A stretch of DNA of 64,000 nucleotides from Buttiauxella massiliensis (GCF_902500225.1 NZ_LR722652.1:186001-250000); one strand, 5' to 3'. Counted from the stretch's first letter, positions 31,601 through 42,083 are shown. A program made the numbers and translations. The notes: generated from the sequence alone by a model not told the origin.

Positions 31601-32002
31601 ACCGAGCAGTTCATCAACTGGTCATTGTCGGATTCAGTAACGCGTGTGGTGCTAACTGTTCCGGCACCGTCTGATGCAAACAGCGAGGAAGTCACGAAAG
31701 TGTTGTTGCAGGCAGCCGAGCGCTGCTCGCTGGTAATTGATAACCCGGCACCAGAAGCCTTCCTGGTCGATTTACAGGCGGGTATTCAAATCTTTGAGTT
31801 GCGAATTTATGCCGCTGAGATGAACCACCGTATGCCGCTGCGCCACGAGATTCACCAGTTGATTCTGCAAGGCTTCCGCGAACACGATATCGAACTGCCA
31901 TTCCCACCATTCCAGATGCGTCTGGATAGTCTGGGCGGGCAACGTAGTGCTAAGACGGTGACTTCTTCGGGGAAAGCGGGACGTACGCCGGGGAGTTTGT
32001 AA
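28664..32002 (+). CDS. mscM: MscM, large miniconductance mechanosensitive channel (MscK/MscM type)
   Basis: 1112 residues from a GTG start. A signal peptide (about 1-19, ending TYAAT) precedes a long periplasmic coiled-coil domain (about 25-440), about ten membrane segments, and a C-terminal MscS core with the pore-helix region WLVAALGVGLGFGLQEIFANFISG and the MscS beta domain starting RIGDTVTI. It closely matches E. coli MscM (YjeP). It vents solutes on hypo-osmotic shock. Unlike the shorter MscS-type gene at 59.6 kb, this is the conserved core-genome paralogue. Confidence 0.96.
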   Translation: MRLIITLLMAWCLSLPTYAATAPDAKQISQELEQAKSAKDKPGSPETVEALQTALNALDERKVSLERATQYQQVIDNFPKLSDTLRRQINNLRDEPPKVPETMSTDALNQEILQVSSQLLDKSRLAQQEQERTREITDSLSQLPQQQTDARRQLNEVERRMGTPPATSTPLAQAQNLSLQAESSRLKALVDELELAQLSASNRQELARLRAELAQKQSEHLDAYLQALRNQLNNQRQREAEKALESTELLAESSANLPSGIVDQFKNNRELSQALNQQAQRMDLVASQQRQASSQTLQVRQALNTLREQSQWLGVSNVLGEALRAQVARLPEMPKPQQLDTELGQLRVQRLHYEDLMNKQQQLRQIRQNDGQELTSEQNRILEAQLRTQRELLNSLLQGGDNLILELTKLKVANSQLEDALKEVNEATHRYLFWTSDVSPMGITWPVEIVQDLRRLVSMDTFSQLGSATIMMLTSKETLLPLFGALILVGFSVSSRRHFSAFLERSSAKVGKVTQDHFSLTLRTVFWSILVALPLPVLWATLGYGLQAAWPYPLAVAIGDGVTATVPLLWAVMICATFARPNGLFIVHFGWPQHRVARAMRYYLMSIGLIVPLIMALIMFDNLNDREFSGSLGRLCFMLICGAMALVTLSLKRAGIPLYLDKQGNSENIANTILWNLLLAAPLLAILAAAVGYLATAQALLARLETSVAIWFLLLVVYHIFRRWMLIQRRRLAFDRAKHRRAEILAQRARGEEEAAHSHSNEGSSETIEEPEIDLDTISVQSLRLVRSILMLIALLSVIVLWSEIHSAFGFLENITLWDVTSTVQGVESIEPITLGSVLIAILVLIITMQLVRNLPALLELALLQHLDLAPGTGYAITTVTKYLLLLVGTLVGFSMIGIEWSKLQWLVAALGVGLGFGLQEIFANFISGLIILFEKPIRIGDTVTIRDLTGSVTKINTRATTISDWDRKEIIVPNKAFITEQFINWSLSDSVTRVVLTVPAPSDANSEEVTKVLLQAAERCSLVIDNPAPEAFLVDLQAGIQIFELRIYAAEMNHRMPLRHEIHQLILQGFREHDIELPFPPFQMRLDSLGGQRSAKTVTSSGKAGRTPGSL

Positions 32003-32010
32003 GCCAACTC

Positions 32011-32191
32011 CCCTCATCCCGGCCTTCTCCCCCAAGAGAAGGAGAAAACCGGACAATCCCCTCTCCCTCAGGGAGCTGTCGCTTAGTCACATCTCTGTGA
32101 GTCGGTAGACAGTTCCGTTCACCCGATGTTCAGTGTTTTATATAGCCACTGAACCGGTGAACGTATCAAGGAGAGGCCCGGGGTGAGGGGC
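32011..32191. repeat. Compound structured intergenic repeat
   Basis: The outer ends are a 21-bp imperfect inverted repeat, CCCCTCATCCCGGCC... at left and ...GGCCCGGGGTGAGGGG at right. Inside, 32076-32169 looks like an insert flanked by GGAG on both sides. It forms two hairpins: CTGTC/GACAG enclosing TCACA/TGTGA, and CGTTCACC/GGTGAACG enclosing TTCAGTG/CACTGAA. It occupies the convergent gap between mscM and epmA. No open frame is present. Confidence 0.6.
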
Positions 32192-32192
32192 T

Positions 32193-33170
32193 CTAAGCCC
32201 TATCTACCGGGAACGCCAGCACATCAGCCAGACTTTCAGCCTTCAGCGCTAACATAATCAAACGATCCACACCTAGCGCAACACCTGAACAATCCGGCAA
32301 TCCTGCCTTGAGTGCTTCCAGCAAATTCACATCAATCGGCTGCTGTGGCAAACCGCGAGCGACACGTTTGCGATTATCCTGCTCGAAACGCTGCTGCTGC
32401 TCACGCGCATCGGTCAATTCGTGGAAACCATTCGCCAGCTCAATACCTCGGAAGTAAACCTCGAAACGCTCCGCAACGCGGTGATCCTCGGTGCTGATCT
32501 GTGCAAGGGCTGCCTGGCTTGCCGGGAAGTGATAAACAAACGTCGGTTTGTCTTTACCAATATGTGGCTCAACACCCATGCTGAACAGCAGCTGCAGCAA
32601 GGTATCGCGGTCTTCTTCTTGATCGGCAATGTTGCTTAAATCGAGTTTTTTCGCCACTTCGCGCAACTGCGTTTTATCCGCAGAAAGTGGGTCAATTTCC
32701 AGATGGCGCTGGAAAGCCTGCTGATATGAGAGAGACTCTGCCGCGTCAGTTTCCAGAACCTGTTGCAGTAAATCATCAACTTCATTCATCAGACGATACA
32801 TATCGTAGCAAGGGCGATACCACTCCAGCATAGTGAACTCTGGATTATGGTGGCGGCCCATCTCTTCATTACGGAAGCTACGGCACAGTTGGAATACCGG
32901 GCCGATACCCGCCGCCAGCAGGCGTTTCATGTGATATTCCGGGCTGGTCATCAGGTACAAATTCACGCCCTGAGCGTGGCCTGGGCCAACAAAACGGGTT
33001 TCAAACGGGAACAGATTAATGTCCGTTACCGTAGCCTGACTCATGCACGGTGTTTCCACCTCCAGTACACCGCGGTCGGCAAAAAAACGCCGAATGACTG
33101 CCATGATCGCAGCGCGTTTTAACAGGTTGGGGATGGATGCGCTCGGCTGCCAGGTGGCCGTTTCGCTCAT
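32193..33170 (-). CDS. epmA: EpmA, EF-P (R)-beta-lysine ligase
   Basis: 325 residues, equal to E. coli EpmA (PoxA/GenX). It is a class II lysyl-tRNA synthetase catalytic core without the anticodon-binding domain: motif 2 [21 protein letters not shown] and motif 3 [12 protein letters not shown] are clear. It attaches (R)-beta-lysine to Lys34 of EF-P. The start at 33170 follows the E. coli protein MSETASWQ; the frame opens 15 codons upstream. Its partners epmB and efp lie at 40.4-42.1 kb. Confidence 0.97.
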   Translation of the reverse strand: MSETATWQPSASIPNLLKRAAIMAVIRRFFADRGVLEVETPCMSQATVTDINLFPFETRFVGPGHAQGVNLYLMTSPEYHMKRLLAAGIGPVFQLCRSFRNEEMGRHHNPEFTMLEWYRPCYDMYRLMNEVDDLLQQVLETDAAESLSYQQAFQRHLEIDPLSADKTQLREVAKKLDLSNIADQEEDRDTLLQLLFSMGVEPHIGKDKPTFVYHFPASQAALAQISTEDHRVAERFEVYFRGIELANGFHELTDAREQQQRFEQDNRKRVARGLPQQPIDVNLLEALKAGLPDCSGVALGVDRLIMLALKAESLADVLAFPVDRA

Positions 33171-33346
33171 GGTGGAGTCTCCGTATTCAAACAAGGCCGA
33201 GAAGTCTACCCGCATCGCATATTGGAGACAAATTTTGCGCAGTAAATTTTCATCGTTGCTGAAACCACTATGACGCGAAGAATCCTAATTTCGTGACGTA
33301 ACTCATCACTACTACTAATTAATTGCTGAACTGAACAGCAAAAAAA

Positions 33347-33387
33347 TCGAACACGTCAAATTTCCTTAAAAAGCCTGCGGCTATAAT
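33347..33387 (+). promoter_or_regulatory. FNR-type promoter of frdABCD
   Basis: TCGAACACGTCAAA (33347-33360) fits the FNR half-site pattern and aligns with the known E. coli frd site. TATAAT lies at 33382-33387, putting the FNR centre near -41.5, the class II activating position. The remaining 329-bp gap holds an untranslated leader with AAAGGAGCAG as in E. coli. Confidence 0.75.
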
Positions 33388-33499
33388 CCGCTACCTACAA
33401 AGGAGCAGGGAAAACCCTTTCGCTATAGCTGCCGCCGTATCGGTGAACTACCTTTGGTTAAATTAGCTATGCGAAATAACTAAAATCTGGAGGAATGTC

Positions 33500-35293
33500 G
33501 TGCAAACCTTTCAAGCCGATCTTGCCATAATAGGCGCTGGCGGAGCGGGCTTACGAGCAGCCATCGCGGCGGCACAAGCCAATCCACAAGCCAAAATCGC
33601 TCTGATCTCCAAAGTCTACCCAATGCGTAGCCACACCGTGGCCGCCGAAGGGGGTTCTGCTGCCGTTACGCAGGATCACGACAGTTACGAATACCATTTC
33701 AACGACACCGTTTCCGGTGGCGACTGGTTGTGCGAGCAGGACGTAGTCGACTACTTCGTGCATAACTGCCCAACCGAAATGACACAGCTTGAGCAATGGG
33801 GTTGCCCATGGAGCCGCCGTCCGGACGGTTCAGTGAACGTTCGCCGTTTTGGTGGCATGAAGATTGAGCGCACCTGGTTTGCCGCGGATAAAACCGGCTT
33901 CCATATGCTCCACACCCTGTTCCAGACCTCATTACAGTTCCCGCAAATCCAGCGTTTTGACGAGCACTTCGTGCTCGATATCCTGGTTGATGATGGTGCT
34001 GCTCGTGGCCTGGTCGCCATGAATATGATGGAAGGCTCGCTGGTACAAATCCGCGCAAACGCCGTTGTTATGGCAACCGGTGGTGCTGGTCGTGTTTATC
34101 GCTATAACACTAACGGCGGCATCGTGACCGGCGATGGTATGGGCATGGCATTGAGCCACGGCGTACCGTTGCGTGATATGGAATTTGTGCAATATCACCC
34201 AACCGGCCTGCCAGGTTCCGGCATTCTGATGACGGAAGGCTGCCGTGGTGAAGGCGGTATTCTGGTCAACAAAGATGGCTATCGTTATCTGCAAGATTAC
34301 GGAATGGGGCCTGAAACTCCTCTGGGCGAGCCGCGTAACAAATATATGGAACTCGGTCCGCGCGACAAAGTTTCTCAGGCCTTCTGGCACGAATGGCGTG
34401 CTGGCCGCACCGTTCCAACGCCACGTGGCGATGTGGTTTATCTCGACCTGCGTCACCTGGGCGAGAAAAAACTTCTCGAACGTTTGCCGTTTATCTGCGA
34501 ACTGTCAAAAGCGTATGTTGGCGTCGACCCGGTTAAAGAGCCGATTCCTGTTCGCCCTACCGCGCACTACACCATGGGTGGTATCGAAACCGACAGTCAG
34601 TGCGAATCACGCATTAAAGGCCTATTCGCAGTCGGTGAATGTTCGTCTGTTGGTCTGCATGGTGCGAACCGTTTAGGTTCGAACTCTCTGGCAGAATTGG
34701 TGGTGTTTGGTCGCCTGGCAGGTGAAGGTGCGATGCGTCGTGCTAACGAAGCACAGCCCGCCAATGATGCTGCATTGAATGCACAAGCGGCTGATGTCGA
34801 AACTCGCCTGAAGAAACTGGTGAATCAGGAAGGCACTGAAAACTGGTCGAAGATCCGCGATGAAATGGGTCTGTCCATGGAAGAAGGTTGCGGTATTTAT
34901 CGCACGCCAGAACTGATGCAGAAAACCATTGATAAACTGTCTGAGCTGCAAGAGCGCTTCAAACGCGTTCGCATTACTGACACTTCCAGCGTGTTTAATA
35001 CTGATTTGCTGTACACCATTGAGCTGGGCCACGGCCTGAATGTTGCGGAATGTATGGCGCACTCGGCGATGGCACGTAAAGAGTCTCGCGGCGCGCACCA
35101 GCGTCTGGACGAAGGCTGTACCGAGCGTGATGACGTGAACTTCCTGAAACATACTCTTGCTTTCCGTGACGCAAATGGAACTACGCGTCTGGAATACAGT
35201 GATGTGAAAATCACCACCCTGCCACCGGCAAAACGCGTCTACGGTGCGGAATCAGAAGCGGCCGATAAGAAGAAGGAGGCGTCTAATGGCTGA
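33500..35293 (+). CDS. frdA: Fumarate reductase flavoprotein subunit
   Basis: 597 residues from a GTG start with GGAGG upstream. FAD-binding [14 protein letters not shown] (about 11-24), the covalent-FAD histidine in [10 protein letters not shown] (His45), and the catalytic [11 protein letters not shown] segment are present. It reduces fumarate to succinate at the cytoplasmic face in anaerobic respiration. Slightly shorter than E. coli FrdA (602), the difference being in the Lys/Ala-rich C-terminus. It overlaps frdB by 8 bp. Confidence 0.98.
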   Translation: MQTFQADLAIIGAGGAGLRAAIAAAQANPQAKIALISKVYPMRSHTVAAEGGSAAVTQDHDSYEYHFNDTVSGGDWLCEQDVVDYFVHNCPTEMTQLEQWGCPWSRRPDGSVNVRRFGGMKIERTWFAADKTGFHMLHTLFQTSLQFPQIQRFDEHFVLDILVDDGAARGLVAMNMMEGSLVQIRANAVVMATGGAGRVYRYNTNGGIVTGDGMGMALSHGVPLRDMEFVQYHPTGLPGSGILMTEGCRGEGGILVNKDGYRYLQDYGMGPETPLGEPRNKYMELGPRDKVSQAFWHEWRAGRTVPTPRGDVVYLDLRHLGEKKLLERLPFICELSKAYVGVDPVKEPIPVRPTAHYTMGGIETDSQCESRIKGLFAVGECSSVGLHGANRLGSNSLAELVVFGRLAGEGAMRRANEAQPANDAALNAQAADVETRLKKLVNQEGTENWSKIRDEMGLSMEEGCGIYRTPELMQKTIDKLSELQERFKRVRITDTSSVFNTDLLYTIELGHGLNVAECMAHSAMARKESRGAHQRLDEGCTERDDVNFLKHTLAFRDANGTTRLEYSDVKITTLPPAKRVYGAESEAADKKKEASNG

Positions 35294-36023
35294 TGCGATG
35301 AAGACCCTGAAGATTGAAGTGGTGCGCTACAACCCGGAAACGGATAACGAGCCGCACAGTGCAATCTATGAAGTGCCTTATGATGAGCAAACCTCGCTGC
35401 TGGATGCGCTGGGTTATATCAAAGACAACCTGGCACCAGACCTGAGCTACCGCTGGTCATGCCGTATGGCTATCTGCGGCTCCTGCGGCATGATGGTCAA
35501 CCGCGTGCCTAAACTGGCTTGTAAAACCTTCCTGCGCGAATACACCAAAGGCATGAAGGTTGAGGCGCTGGCAAACTTCCCTATTGAGCGCGATTTGGTG
35601 GTCGATATGACCCACTTTATCGAAAGCCTGGAAGCGATTAAGCCATACATCATCGGCAACACGCGTACTCCAGACCAGGGGCCAAATACTCAAACTCCAG
35701 CCCAGATGGCGAAATACCATCAGTTCTCTGGCTGCATCAACTGTGGCCTATGCTATTCCGCATGCCCGCAGTTTGGTTTAAACCCTGAGTTTATTGGCCC
35801 GGCTGCAATCACGCTTGCTCATCGTTACAACCTGGATAACCGCGACCATGGCAAGAAAGAGCGTATGGCGCAGTTAAACGGCCAGAACGGCGTCTGGAGC
35901 TGTACTTTCGTGGGCTACTGCTCCGAAGTGTGCCCGAAACACGTCGATCCCGCCGCTGCCATCCAGCAGGGTAAAGTCGAAAGTTCGAAAGACTTTTTGA
36001 TTGCCACCCTGAAACCACGCTAA
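35286..36023 (+). CDS. frdB: Fumarate reductase iron-sulfur subunit
   Basis: 245 residues. The 2Fe-2S ligands lie in [14 protein letters not shown]...C (about 57-78); the 4Fe-4S and 3Fe-4S ligands lie in [12 protein letters not shown] and [14 protein letters not shown]. It wires electrons from menaquinol to FrdA. The start at 35286 ([12 protein letters not shown]) is chosen over an upstream in-frame GTG because GGAGG precedes it and E. coli FrdB begins MAEMKNLKIEV. Confidence 0.98.
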   Translation: MADAMKTLKIEVVRYNPETDNEPHSAIYEVPYDEQTSLLDALGYIKDNLAPDLSYRWSCRMAICGSCGMMVNRVPKLACKTFLREYTKGMKVEALANFPIERDLVVDMTHFIESLEAIKPYIIGNTRTPDQGPNTQTPAQMAKYHQFSGCINCGLCYSACPQFGLNPEFIGPAAITLAHRYNLDNRDHGKKERMAQLNGQNGVWSCTFVGYCSEVCPKHVDPAAAIQQGKVESSKDFLIATLKPR

Positions 36024-36033
36024 GGAGTGCAAA

Positions 36034-36429
36034 ATGACTACGAAACGTAAGCCATATGTGCGGACGATGACCCCAACCTGGTGGAAAAAACTGGGTTTCT
36101 ATCGTTTTTATATGATTCGCGAAGGAACCGCTGTGCCTACCGTCTGGTTCAGCATCTTGCTGCTGTGCGGCCTTTTCTCTTTGAAAAGTGGCCCGGAAAG
36201 CTGGGCAGGATTTGTCAGTTTTCTCCAGAACCCTATCGTGGTTATCCTCAATCTGATCACGTTAGCGGCTGCGTTGTTGCATACGAAAACCTGGTTTGAA
36301 CTGGCACCAAAGGCCGCCAATATCATCATCAAAGATGACAAAATGGGGCCGGAGCCAGTGATTAAAGGGTTGTGGGCGGTGACGGTTGTTGCCACGGTCG
36401 TCATTCTGTTTATTGCACTGTTCTGGTAA
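36034..36429 (+). CDS. frdC: Fumarate reductase membrane anchor C
   Basis: 131 residues with three membrane helices, matching E. coli FrdC ([25 protein letters not shown] start). With FrdD it anchors FrdAB and binds menaquinone. It follows frdB by 10 bp and precedes frdD by 10 bp. Confidence 0.97.
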   Translation: MTTKRKPYVRTMTPTWWKKLGFYRFYMIREGTAVPTVWFSILLLCGLFSLKSGPESWAGFVSFLQNPIVVILNLITLAAALLHTKTWFELAPKAANIIIKDDKMGPEPVIKGLWAVTVVATVVILFIALFW

Positions 36430-36439
36430 GGGGGACGTC

Positions 36440-36799
36440 ATGATTAATCCGAATCCAAAACGCTCCGACGAGCCAGTATTCTGGGGTCTATTTGGCGCAG
36501 GTGGCATGTGGGGTGCAATCATTGCTCCTGTCATCGTGCTGCTGGTTGGCATCATGCTGCCGCTGGGGCTTTTCCCGGGCGATGCATTAGGTTATGACCG
36601 TGTGTTGGCATTCTCACAAAGCCTGATTGGTCGCCTGTTCATCTTCCTGATGATTGTGCTGCCGCTGTGGTGTGGTTTGCACCGTATCCACCACGCAATG
36701 CACGACCTGAAAATTCATGTGCCATCTGGCAAGTGGGTGTTCTACGGTCTTGCTGCCATTCTGACTGTTGTGACTTTTATTGGTGTCATCACTCTCTAA
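36440..36799 (+). CDS. frdD: Fumarate reductase membrane anchor D
   Basis: 119 residues with three membrane helices and the quinone-side [15 protein letters not shown] loop. The start at [12 protein letters not shown] equals E. coli; a longer frame inside frdC is rejected. The 3' end overlaps the position of the E. coli ampC promoter (TTGTGA at 36768-36773 here against TTGTCA in E. coli). Confidence 0.97.
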   Translation: MINPNPKRSDEPVFWGLFGAGGMWGAIIAPVIVLLVGIMLPLGLFPGDALGYDRVLAFSQSLIGRLFIFLMIVLPLWCGLHRIHHAMHDLKIHVPSGKWVFYGLAAILTVVTFIGVITL

Positions 36800-36818
36800 A
36801 GCTAAGCATTCCAGTGAC

Positions 36819-36845
36819 AAGGCCTGCCATGTGCAGGCCTTTTTC
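36819..36845 (+). terminator. frd terminator / ampC attenuator
   Basis: AAGGCCTGC (36819-36827) pairs with GCAGGCCTT (36833-36841), followed by Ts. It occupies the place of the growth-rate-dependent attenuator between frdD and ampC in E. coli. Confidence 0.85.
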
Positions 36846-36864
36846 TTTGTATCTTCCCGCCTGA

Positions 36865-38109
<1,245 letters not shown>

Positions 38110-38117
38110 TGCATACC

Positions 38118-38139
38118 GGCCTGCTCAGCAGGCCTTTTT
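38118..38139 (+). terminator. Terminator after ampC
   Basis: GGCCTGC, loop TCA, GCAGGCC, then five Ts. Confidence 0.88.
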
Positions 38140-38209
38140 ATTTCTGCCCGCATACCGCTTTTTTGCTGCTGCCTTCTACACTTAGCTAAAACAGCAGAAG
38201 GAATTAGCT

Positions 38210-38743
38210 ATGCGCATCTGGCCGATTATCACCACTCTTGCAGTTGCGTTTCTCGTTGTTGCCTGTAGCTCTCCAACCCCTCCACCAGGAACCACGGTGG
38301 TCAATAATTTTGAAGCAAAACGCTATCTCGGCAAGTGGTATGAAATTGCCCGTCTTGACCACAAATTTGAAAGCGGGCTAGAGCAAGTGACTGCTACATA
38401 TAGCACCATGGATGACGGTGGAATTCGTGTGATAAACAGAGGATTTAATCCCGACAGGCAGATGTGGCAGCAAAGTGTCGGCAAAGCTTACTTCACTGGA
38501 AACCCAAGTCGCGCAGCACTAAAAGTCTCATTCTTTGGGCCGTTTTACGGTGGGTATAATGTGATAGCCATTGATAAAGATTACCGGCACGCACTGGTGT
38601 GCGGGCCGGATAAAGACTATCTGTGGATATTGTCACGCACCCCGACAATCAGCAGTGAAGTGAAGCAGCAGATGCTTAATATCGCGACACAACAGGGCTT
38701 CCCGGTCGAGAAGTTACTGTGGATTAAACAACCCACCAGTTAA
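38210..38743 (+). CDS. blc: Blc outer-membrane lipocalin
   Basis: 177 residues. The lipoprotein signal ends VVACS (Cys19). The lipocalin core follows, with the [14 protein letters not shown] signature (about 42-55) and the conserved [21 protein letters not shown] region. Blc binds lysophospholipids and helps maintain the envelope in stationary phase. Its stop codon overlaps the convergent gdx stop in the shared TTAA at 38740-38743. Confidence 0.97.
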   Translation: MRIWPIITTLAVAFLVVACSSPTPPPGTTVVNNFEAKRYLGKWYEIARLDHKFESGLEQVTATYSTMDDGGIRVINRGFNPDRQMWQQSVGKAYFTGNPSRAALKVSFFGPFYGGYNVIAIDKDYRHALVCGPDKDYLWILSRTPTISSEVKQQMLNIATQQGFPVEKLLWIKQPTS

Positions 38744-39057
38744 TGAGTGCTAATTTTCAGGCCAATAATCCCGACGACAATCAAAGCCAGGCTCGCAATG
38801 CGGGCCAGGTTTGCTGATTCGCCTAACAGCAAGATACCTGTGGTGGCTGCACCTACGGCACCAATTCCTGTCCAGACGGCGTAAGCCGTACCGGTCGGCA
38901 ACGTTTTCATTGACCAGGACAGCAGCGCGATGCTGACAACCATGGCAACTACGGTGATAACGCTTGGCCACAGGCGGGTGAAACCATGGGTATATTTCAG
39001 GCCCACAGCCCACACAACTTCTAATAAACCGGCGATAACAAGAATAAACCAGGCCAT
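38740..39057 (-). CDS. gdx: Gdx (SugE), guanidinium/H+ exporter of the SMR family
   Basis: 105 residues and four membrane helices. The essential Glu of the SMR family is in [18 protein letters not shown] (Glu13), and the Gdx-subtype signature [15 protein letters not shown] is present. It exports guanidinium in exchange for protons. The start at 39057 ([10 protein letters not shown]) is chosen because GGAG lies 6 bp upstream and E. coli begins MSWIILV; an ATG four codons earlier lacks a site. The 5' leader carries a guanidine-II riboswitch, which agrees with the assigned substrate. Confidence 0.96.
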   Translation of the reverse strand: MAWFILVIAGLLEVVWAVGLKYTHGFTRLWPSVITVVAMVVSIALLSWSMKTLPTGTAYAVWTGIGAVGAATTGILLLGESANLARIASLALIVVGIIGLKISTH

Positions 39058-39063
39058 ATACAG

Positions 39064-39120
39064 CTCCATTATTGGGGCCGTCCCCGGAAATCAAGAAGCG
39101 CGAATGGGTCGTCCCATAAG
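39064..39120 (-). promoter_or_regulatory. Guanidine-II (mini-ykkC) riboswitch controlling gdx
   Basis: On the minus strand two hairpins carry the diagnostic ACGR tetraloops: ATGGG-ACGA-CCCAT (39104-39117) and GGGG-ACGG-CCCC (39074-39085), 18 nt apart. The second lies just before the gdx ribosome-binding site. This architecture is that of the mini-ykkC class, in which guanidine joins the two loops and frees translation. Confidence 0.93.
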
Positions 39121-39359
39121 GCTGGTGAGGGCACTATTTTAACGATCGGCCGCAGACAAAAAAGTCCAACAGGACTTTCTTATCATAAAAACCAGTAAAG
39201 TTTTGTTTCCACATCTGGCGGGAGTTTTGACATTAAGCCGAGAAATGAACGCAATTTAACCCGTAAATCCACAATTCATTTCAGGTGCTTTTTTCATATT
39301 ATAATGTTTTATTTGGCATTCAGAAAAGGCTGTAATAGTGAGTCACGCGAACGGTAATT

Positions 39360-39944
39360 ATGCATAAGATATTGTTAATTGACCGCTGCCATTATACCCG
39401 GCAGGGATTCAAATATTGGCTCAGTCAAAACCCTGCTTTTTCTATTTCTGAAACTGATAATTTACTTGTAGCTCGCGAGAAAATAATACAATGGCGACCT
39501 AATCTTGTTATTGCCGATTTCACCAGTTTCGCCAGCTCTCTACATAATATCCAACAGCTCTCATCTATTTATTCTGCCTGTGGTACATCAATTCGATTAA
39601 TGTTGCTTAACAGTATCCGTCATGAAAAGATCGAAGAGTACTGTCTGGCTCAGGGCTCACGCTCGCTACATAGTAAATCCGTTCCACTAGCGGAGCTTTA
39701 CGACACTATTCAGAAGCAACTTAGTGCCCGCCCACCTTTTCATCCGGTACGGCAGTATGCATCGCCTCTTCTTACATTGCGTGAGGAGCGTATATTAAAG
39801 TTGTGGACCGATGAGGCCAATAATGATTTTATCGCCAGAATAATGGGGATTAGTACCAAGACGGTTTATACCTATAAGCGGAATATCCGCATGAAGTTAG
39901 GGATTAATAATCGCTATTCATTGTTTATAGAGCAACAACATTAA
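39360..39944 (+). CDS. ecnR: EcnR-type LuxR-family regulator with receiver-like N-terminus
   Basis: 194 residues. The N-terminal part resembles a response-regulator receiver (LLID at 5-8 and Asp53 in VIADFTS as possible phospho-acceptor region), and the C-terminal part is a LuxR/GerE helix-turn-helix (LTLREERILKLW...ISTKTVYTYKRNIRMKLG, about 137-185). No sensor kinase gene is nearby. A LuxR-type gene called ecnR occupies this place between sugE and the entericidin genes in Citrobacter and on CMY-type plasmids. Regulation of ecnAB is plausible but not shown. A TATAAT at 39300-39305 could be its -10. Confidence 0.82.
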   Translation: MHKILLIDRCHYTRQGFKYWLSQNPAFSISETDNLLVAREKIIQWRPNLVIADFTSFASSLHNIQQLSSIYSACGTSIRLMLLNSIRHEKIEEYCLAQGSRSLHSKSVPLAELYDTIQKQLSARPPFHPVRQYASPLLTLREERILKLWTDEANNDFIARIMGISTKTVYTYKRNIRMKLGINNRYSLFIEQQH

Positions 39945-39955
39945 CGAAAGGAATT

Positions 39956-39981
39956 ACGGTACGGCAATGATACCGTACCGT
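39956..39981. terminator. Bidirectional hairpin between ecnR and ecnB
   Basis: A perfect 9-bp stem, ACGGTACGG (39956-39964) with CCGTACCGT (39973-39981), between convergent genes. No strong T run on either strand. Confidence 0.5.
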
Positions 39982-39991
39982 CGGTGATACT

Positions 39992-40138
39992 TTAATTCTG
40001 CGCTTTTGTTGCAGCACCTGAAATGGCCTGGCCGCCATCCTGAATATCTTCACCCACGCCTTTGGTGGTATTACACGCGGTAAGTAACGACGAAAGCACT
40101 ATGAGAGAAAAGAACGCTGCAATAGTTTTCTTAATCAT
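39992..40138 (-). CDS. ecnB: Entericidin B, bacteriolytic small lipoprotein
   Basis: A 48-residue protein read by eye. Its start is [10 protein letters not shown], the lipobox region LLTAC puts the lipidated residue at Cys22, and it ends with [21 protein letters not shown], very close to E. coli EcnB. EcnB is the toxic member of the entericidin pair, expressed in stationary phase under sigma-S. GGAAACGGTC precedes the ATG. It lies downstream of ecnA by 102 bp and is convergent with ecnR. Confidence 0.93.
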   Translation of the reverse strand: MIKKTIAAFFSLIVLSSLLTACNTTKGVGEDIQDGGQAISGAATKAQN

Positions 40139-40240
40139 GACCGTTTCCTTTTTTGACCATATTGTTTGTGTATAGCAGTTAAAGCATAGACAAAAATTGG
40201 CAAGCTGAAGGAAAAAGCGGATTTTTAGGAGTGTTGGTAA

Positions 40241-40375
40241 TTACTTGTTTGCTGCACGTTCGATGGAGCCGCCAAGGTGCTTGAGATCTTCACCAAAGCC
40301 GCGGGTGGTATTACAACCGGCGAGAAACGAGGTTAACAACGTGATGAAAATTAAATGCTTAATCAAACGGTTCAT
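40241..40375 (-). CDS. ecnA: Entericidin A, small lipoprotein antidote
   Basis: A 44-residue protein found by eye. It begins MNRLIKHLIF, has lipobox LAGC (Cys21), then NTTRGFGEDLKHLGGSIERAANK, matching E. coli EcnA. It is the proposed antidote to EcnB. AGGGAAG precedes the start. Note the shared CNTTxGxGED motif in both mature proteins, a sign of duplication. Confidence 0.92.
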   Translation of the reverse strand: MNRLIKHLIFITLLTSFLAGCNTTRGFGEDLKHLGGSIERAANK

Positions 40376-40437
40376 CTTCCCTGCCTTTTGTAAGCTGCGG
40401 TGAAGCGAAAAACCGCCTCACCGCAAATCTTCACGTA

Positions 40438-41004
40438 TTACTTAACGCGAGAAACGTATTCGCCAGAGCGGGTGTCAACTTTGATCACTTCGCCAGTCTG
40501 AACGAACAAAGGTACTTTAACCACAGCACCAGTAGACAGTTTTGCAGGCTTACCGCCGGTACCAGCAGTATCACCTTTCAGACCTGGATCGGTTTCAACG
40601 ATTTCCAGCTCTACAAAGTTTGGTGGTTGTACGGCGATTGGACGGCCGTTCCACAGGGTGACGATACATTCGGCCTGATCCAGCATCCACTTAGCATTTT
40701 CGCCAATGGCTTTTTCATCAGCTGCAAGCTGCTCGAAAGTTTCGTTGTTCATGAAGTGGTAGAACTCACCGTCGTTGTACAGGTAAGTCAGGTTCATATC
40801 GATAACGTCTGCGCCTTCAGCGGAGTCGGTAGATTTGAAAGTTTTTTCTACGCGGGTGCCAGTCAACAGGCGGCGCATTTTAACGCGAGCAAAGGCTTGG
40901 CCTTTACCTGGTTTCACGAACTCACTGGATTCAACCGCGTAAGGTTCGCCTTCGAACATGATTTTAAGACCGGCACGAAAATCGTTGCTAGAATAAGTCG
41001 CCAT
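40438..41004 (-). CDS. efp: Elongation factor P
   Basis: 188 residues, three beta-barrel domains, equal to E. coli EF-P. The loop [11 protein letters not shown] carries Lys34, the residue beta-lysylated by EpmA and EpmB. EF-P rescues ribosomes stalled at polyproline. The start is set at 41004 ([12 protein letters not shown]); the open frame continues 136 codons upstream through epmB on the opposite strand, which is an antisense artefact. Confidence 0.98.
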   Translation of the reverse strand: MATYSSNDFRAGLKIMFEGEPYAVESSEFVKPGKGQAFARVKMRRLLTGTRVEKTFKSTDSAEGADVIDMNLTYLYNDGEFYHFMNNETFEQLAADEKAIGENAKWMLDQAECIVTLWNGRPIAVQPPNFVELEIVETDPGLKGDTAGTGGKPAKLSTGAVVKVPLFVQTGEVIKVDTRSGEYVSRVK

Positions 41005-41044
41005 AAGGCCCTCTGAAATTGTTAATTGGTAGCTTAGCCAAAAA

Positions 41045-42073
41045 ATGGCACACATTGTAACCCTAAATCCCCCTCGCAGAGAAGATTGGTTAACGCAACT
41101 TGGCGATGTTATAACCGATCCTGACGAACTGCTGCATATTTTAGAGCTCAACGCTGACAAAGAGTTGTTAGCGGGACGTGATGCACGCCGACTTTTTGCC
41201 TTGCGCGTGCCGCGAGCTTTTGTCGCGCGCATGGAAAAAGGCAATCCGAACGACCCACTATTACACCAGGTGTTAACTTCGAAAGAAGAGTTTATTGCCG
41301 CTCCCGGCTTTAGCACTGATCCGCTCGAAGAGCAGCACAGCGTGGTTCCGGGGCTGCTGCATAAATACAGTAACCGGGCGCTGTTGTTGGTTAAAGGTGG
41401 CTGTGCGGTCAACTGCCGCTACTGTTTCCGTCGCCATTTCCCCTACTCCGATAACCAGGGGAGCAAGCGTAACTGGCAGGCCGCCATTTCATATATCAGC
41501 GATCACCCTGAACTCGATGAGATCATTTTTTCTGGCGGCGATCCGCTTATGGCAAAAGATCATGAACTGGACTGGCTGATCGGTGAACTGGAAGCAATCC
41601 CGCATATTAAACGTCTACGTATTCACAGCCGTTTGCCGATTGTCATCCCGGCACGTATTACCGAAACGTTAGTAGCACGTCTTGCGCGCTCACGGTTGCA
41701 GGTGATTCTGGTAAACCATATCAACCATGCCAATGAGATTGATGAAGAGTTCAGAGCGGCTATGGTGGGCTTACGCCAGGCAGGCGTCACATTGCTTAAC
41801 CAAAGTGTCCTGCTGCGCGATGTGAACGATAACGCGCAGACTCTCGCAAACCTGAGTAATGCACTGTTCGATGCGGGCGTAATGCCCTATTACCTGCATG
41901 TGCTCGATAAAGTGCAAGGTGCGGCGCATTTCATGGTGAGTGATGATGAAGCCAGAATGATTATGCGTGAGTTGCTGACGTTGATTTCCGGCTATATGGT
42001 GCCGAAGCTTGCGCGTGAGATTGGCGGTGAGCCGAGTAAAACACCATTGGATTTGCAGTTACGGCAAAGTTAA
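41045..42073 (+). CDS. epmB: EpmB, lysine 2,3-aminomutase
   Basis: 342 residues. The radical-SAM CxxxCxxC motif is Cys120-Cys124-Cys127 ([17 protein letters not shown]), and a PLP-binding region lies near the C-terminus ([10 protein letters not shown]). It turns (S)-alpha-lysine into (R)-beta-lysine, the donor for EpmA. Divergent from efp with only 40 bp between starts. Confidence 0.97.
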   Translation: MAHIVTLNPPRREDWLTQLGDVITDPDELLHILELNADKELLAGRDARRLFALRVPRAFVARMEKGNPNDPLLHQVLTSKEEFIAAPGFSTDPLEEQHSVVPGLLHKYSNRALLLVKGGCAVNCRYCFRRHFPYSDNQGSKRNWQAAISYISDHPELDEIIFSGGDPLMAKDHELDWLIGELEAIPHIKRLRIHSRLPIVIPARITETLVARLARSRLQVILVNHINHANEIDEEFRAAMVGLRQAGVTLLNQSVLLRDVNDNAQTLANLSNALFDAGVMPYYLHVLDKVQGAAHFMVSDDEARMIMRELLTLISGYMVPKLAREIGGEPSKTPLDLQLRQS

Positions 42074-42083
42074 TTCAGAAATG

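Noticed and set aside
33216..33499. Leader peptide gene upstream of frdA
   Set aside because: AAAGGAGCAG resembles a ribosome-binding site, but no convincing start codon and short frame follow; the same sequence occurs in the E. coli frd leader.
41005..41412. N-terminal extension of efp by 136 codons
   Set aside because: The extension lies antisense to epmB and EF-P has a fixed 188-residue length; the start at 41004 fits.
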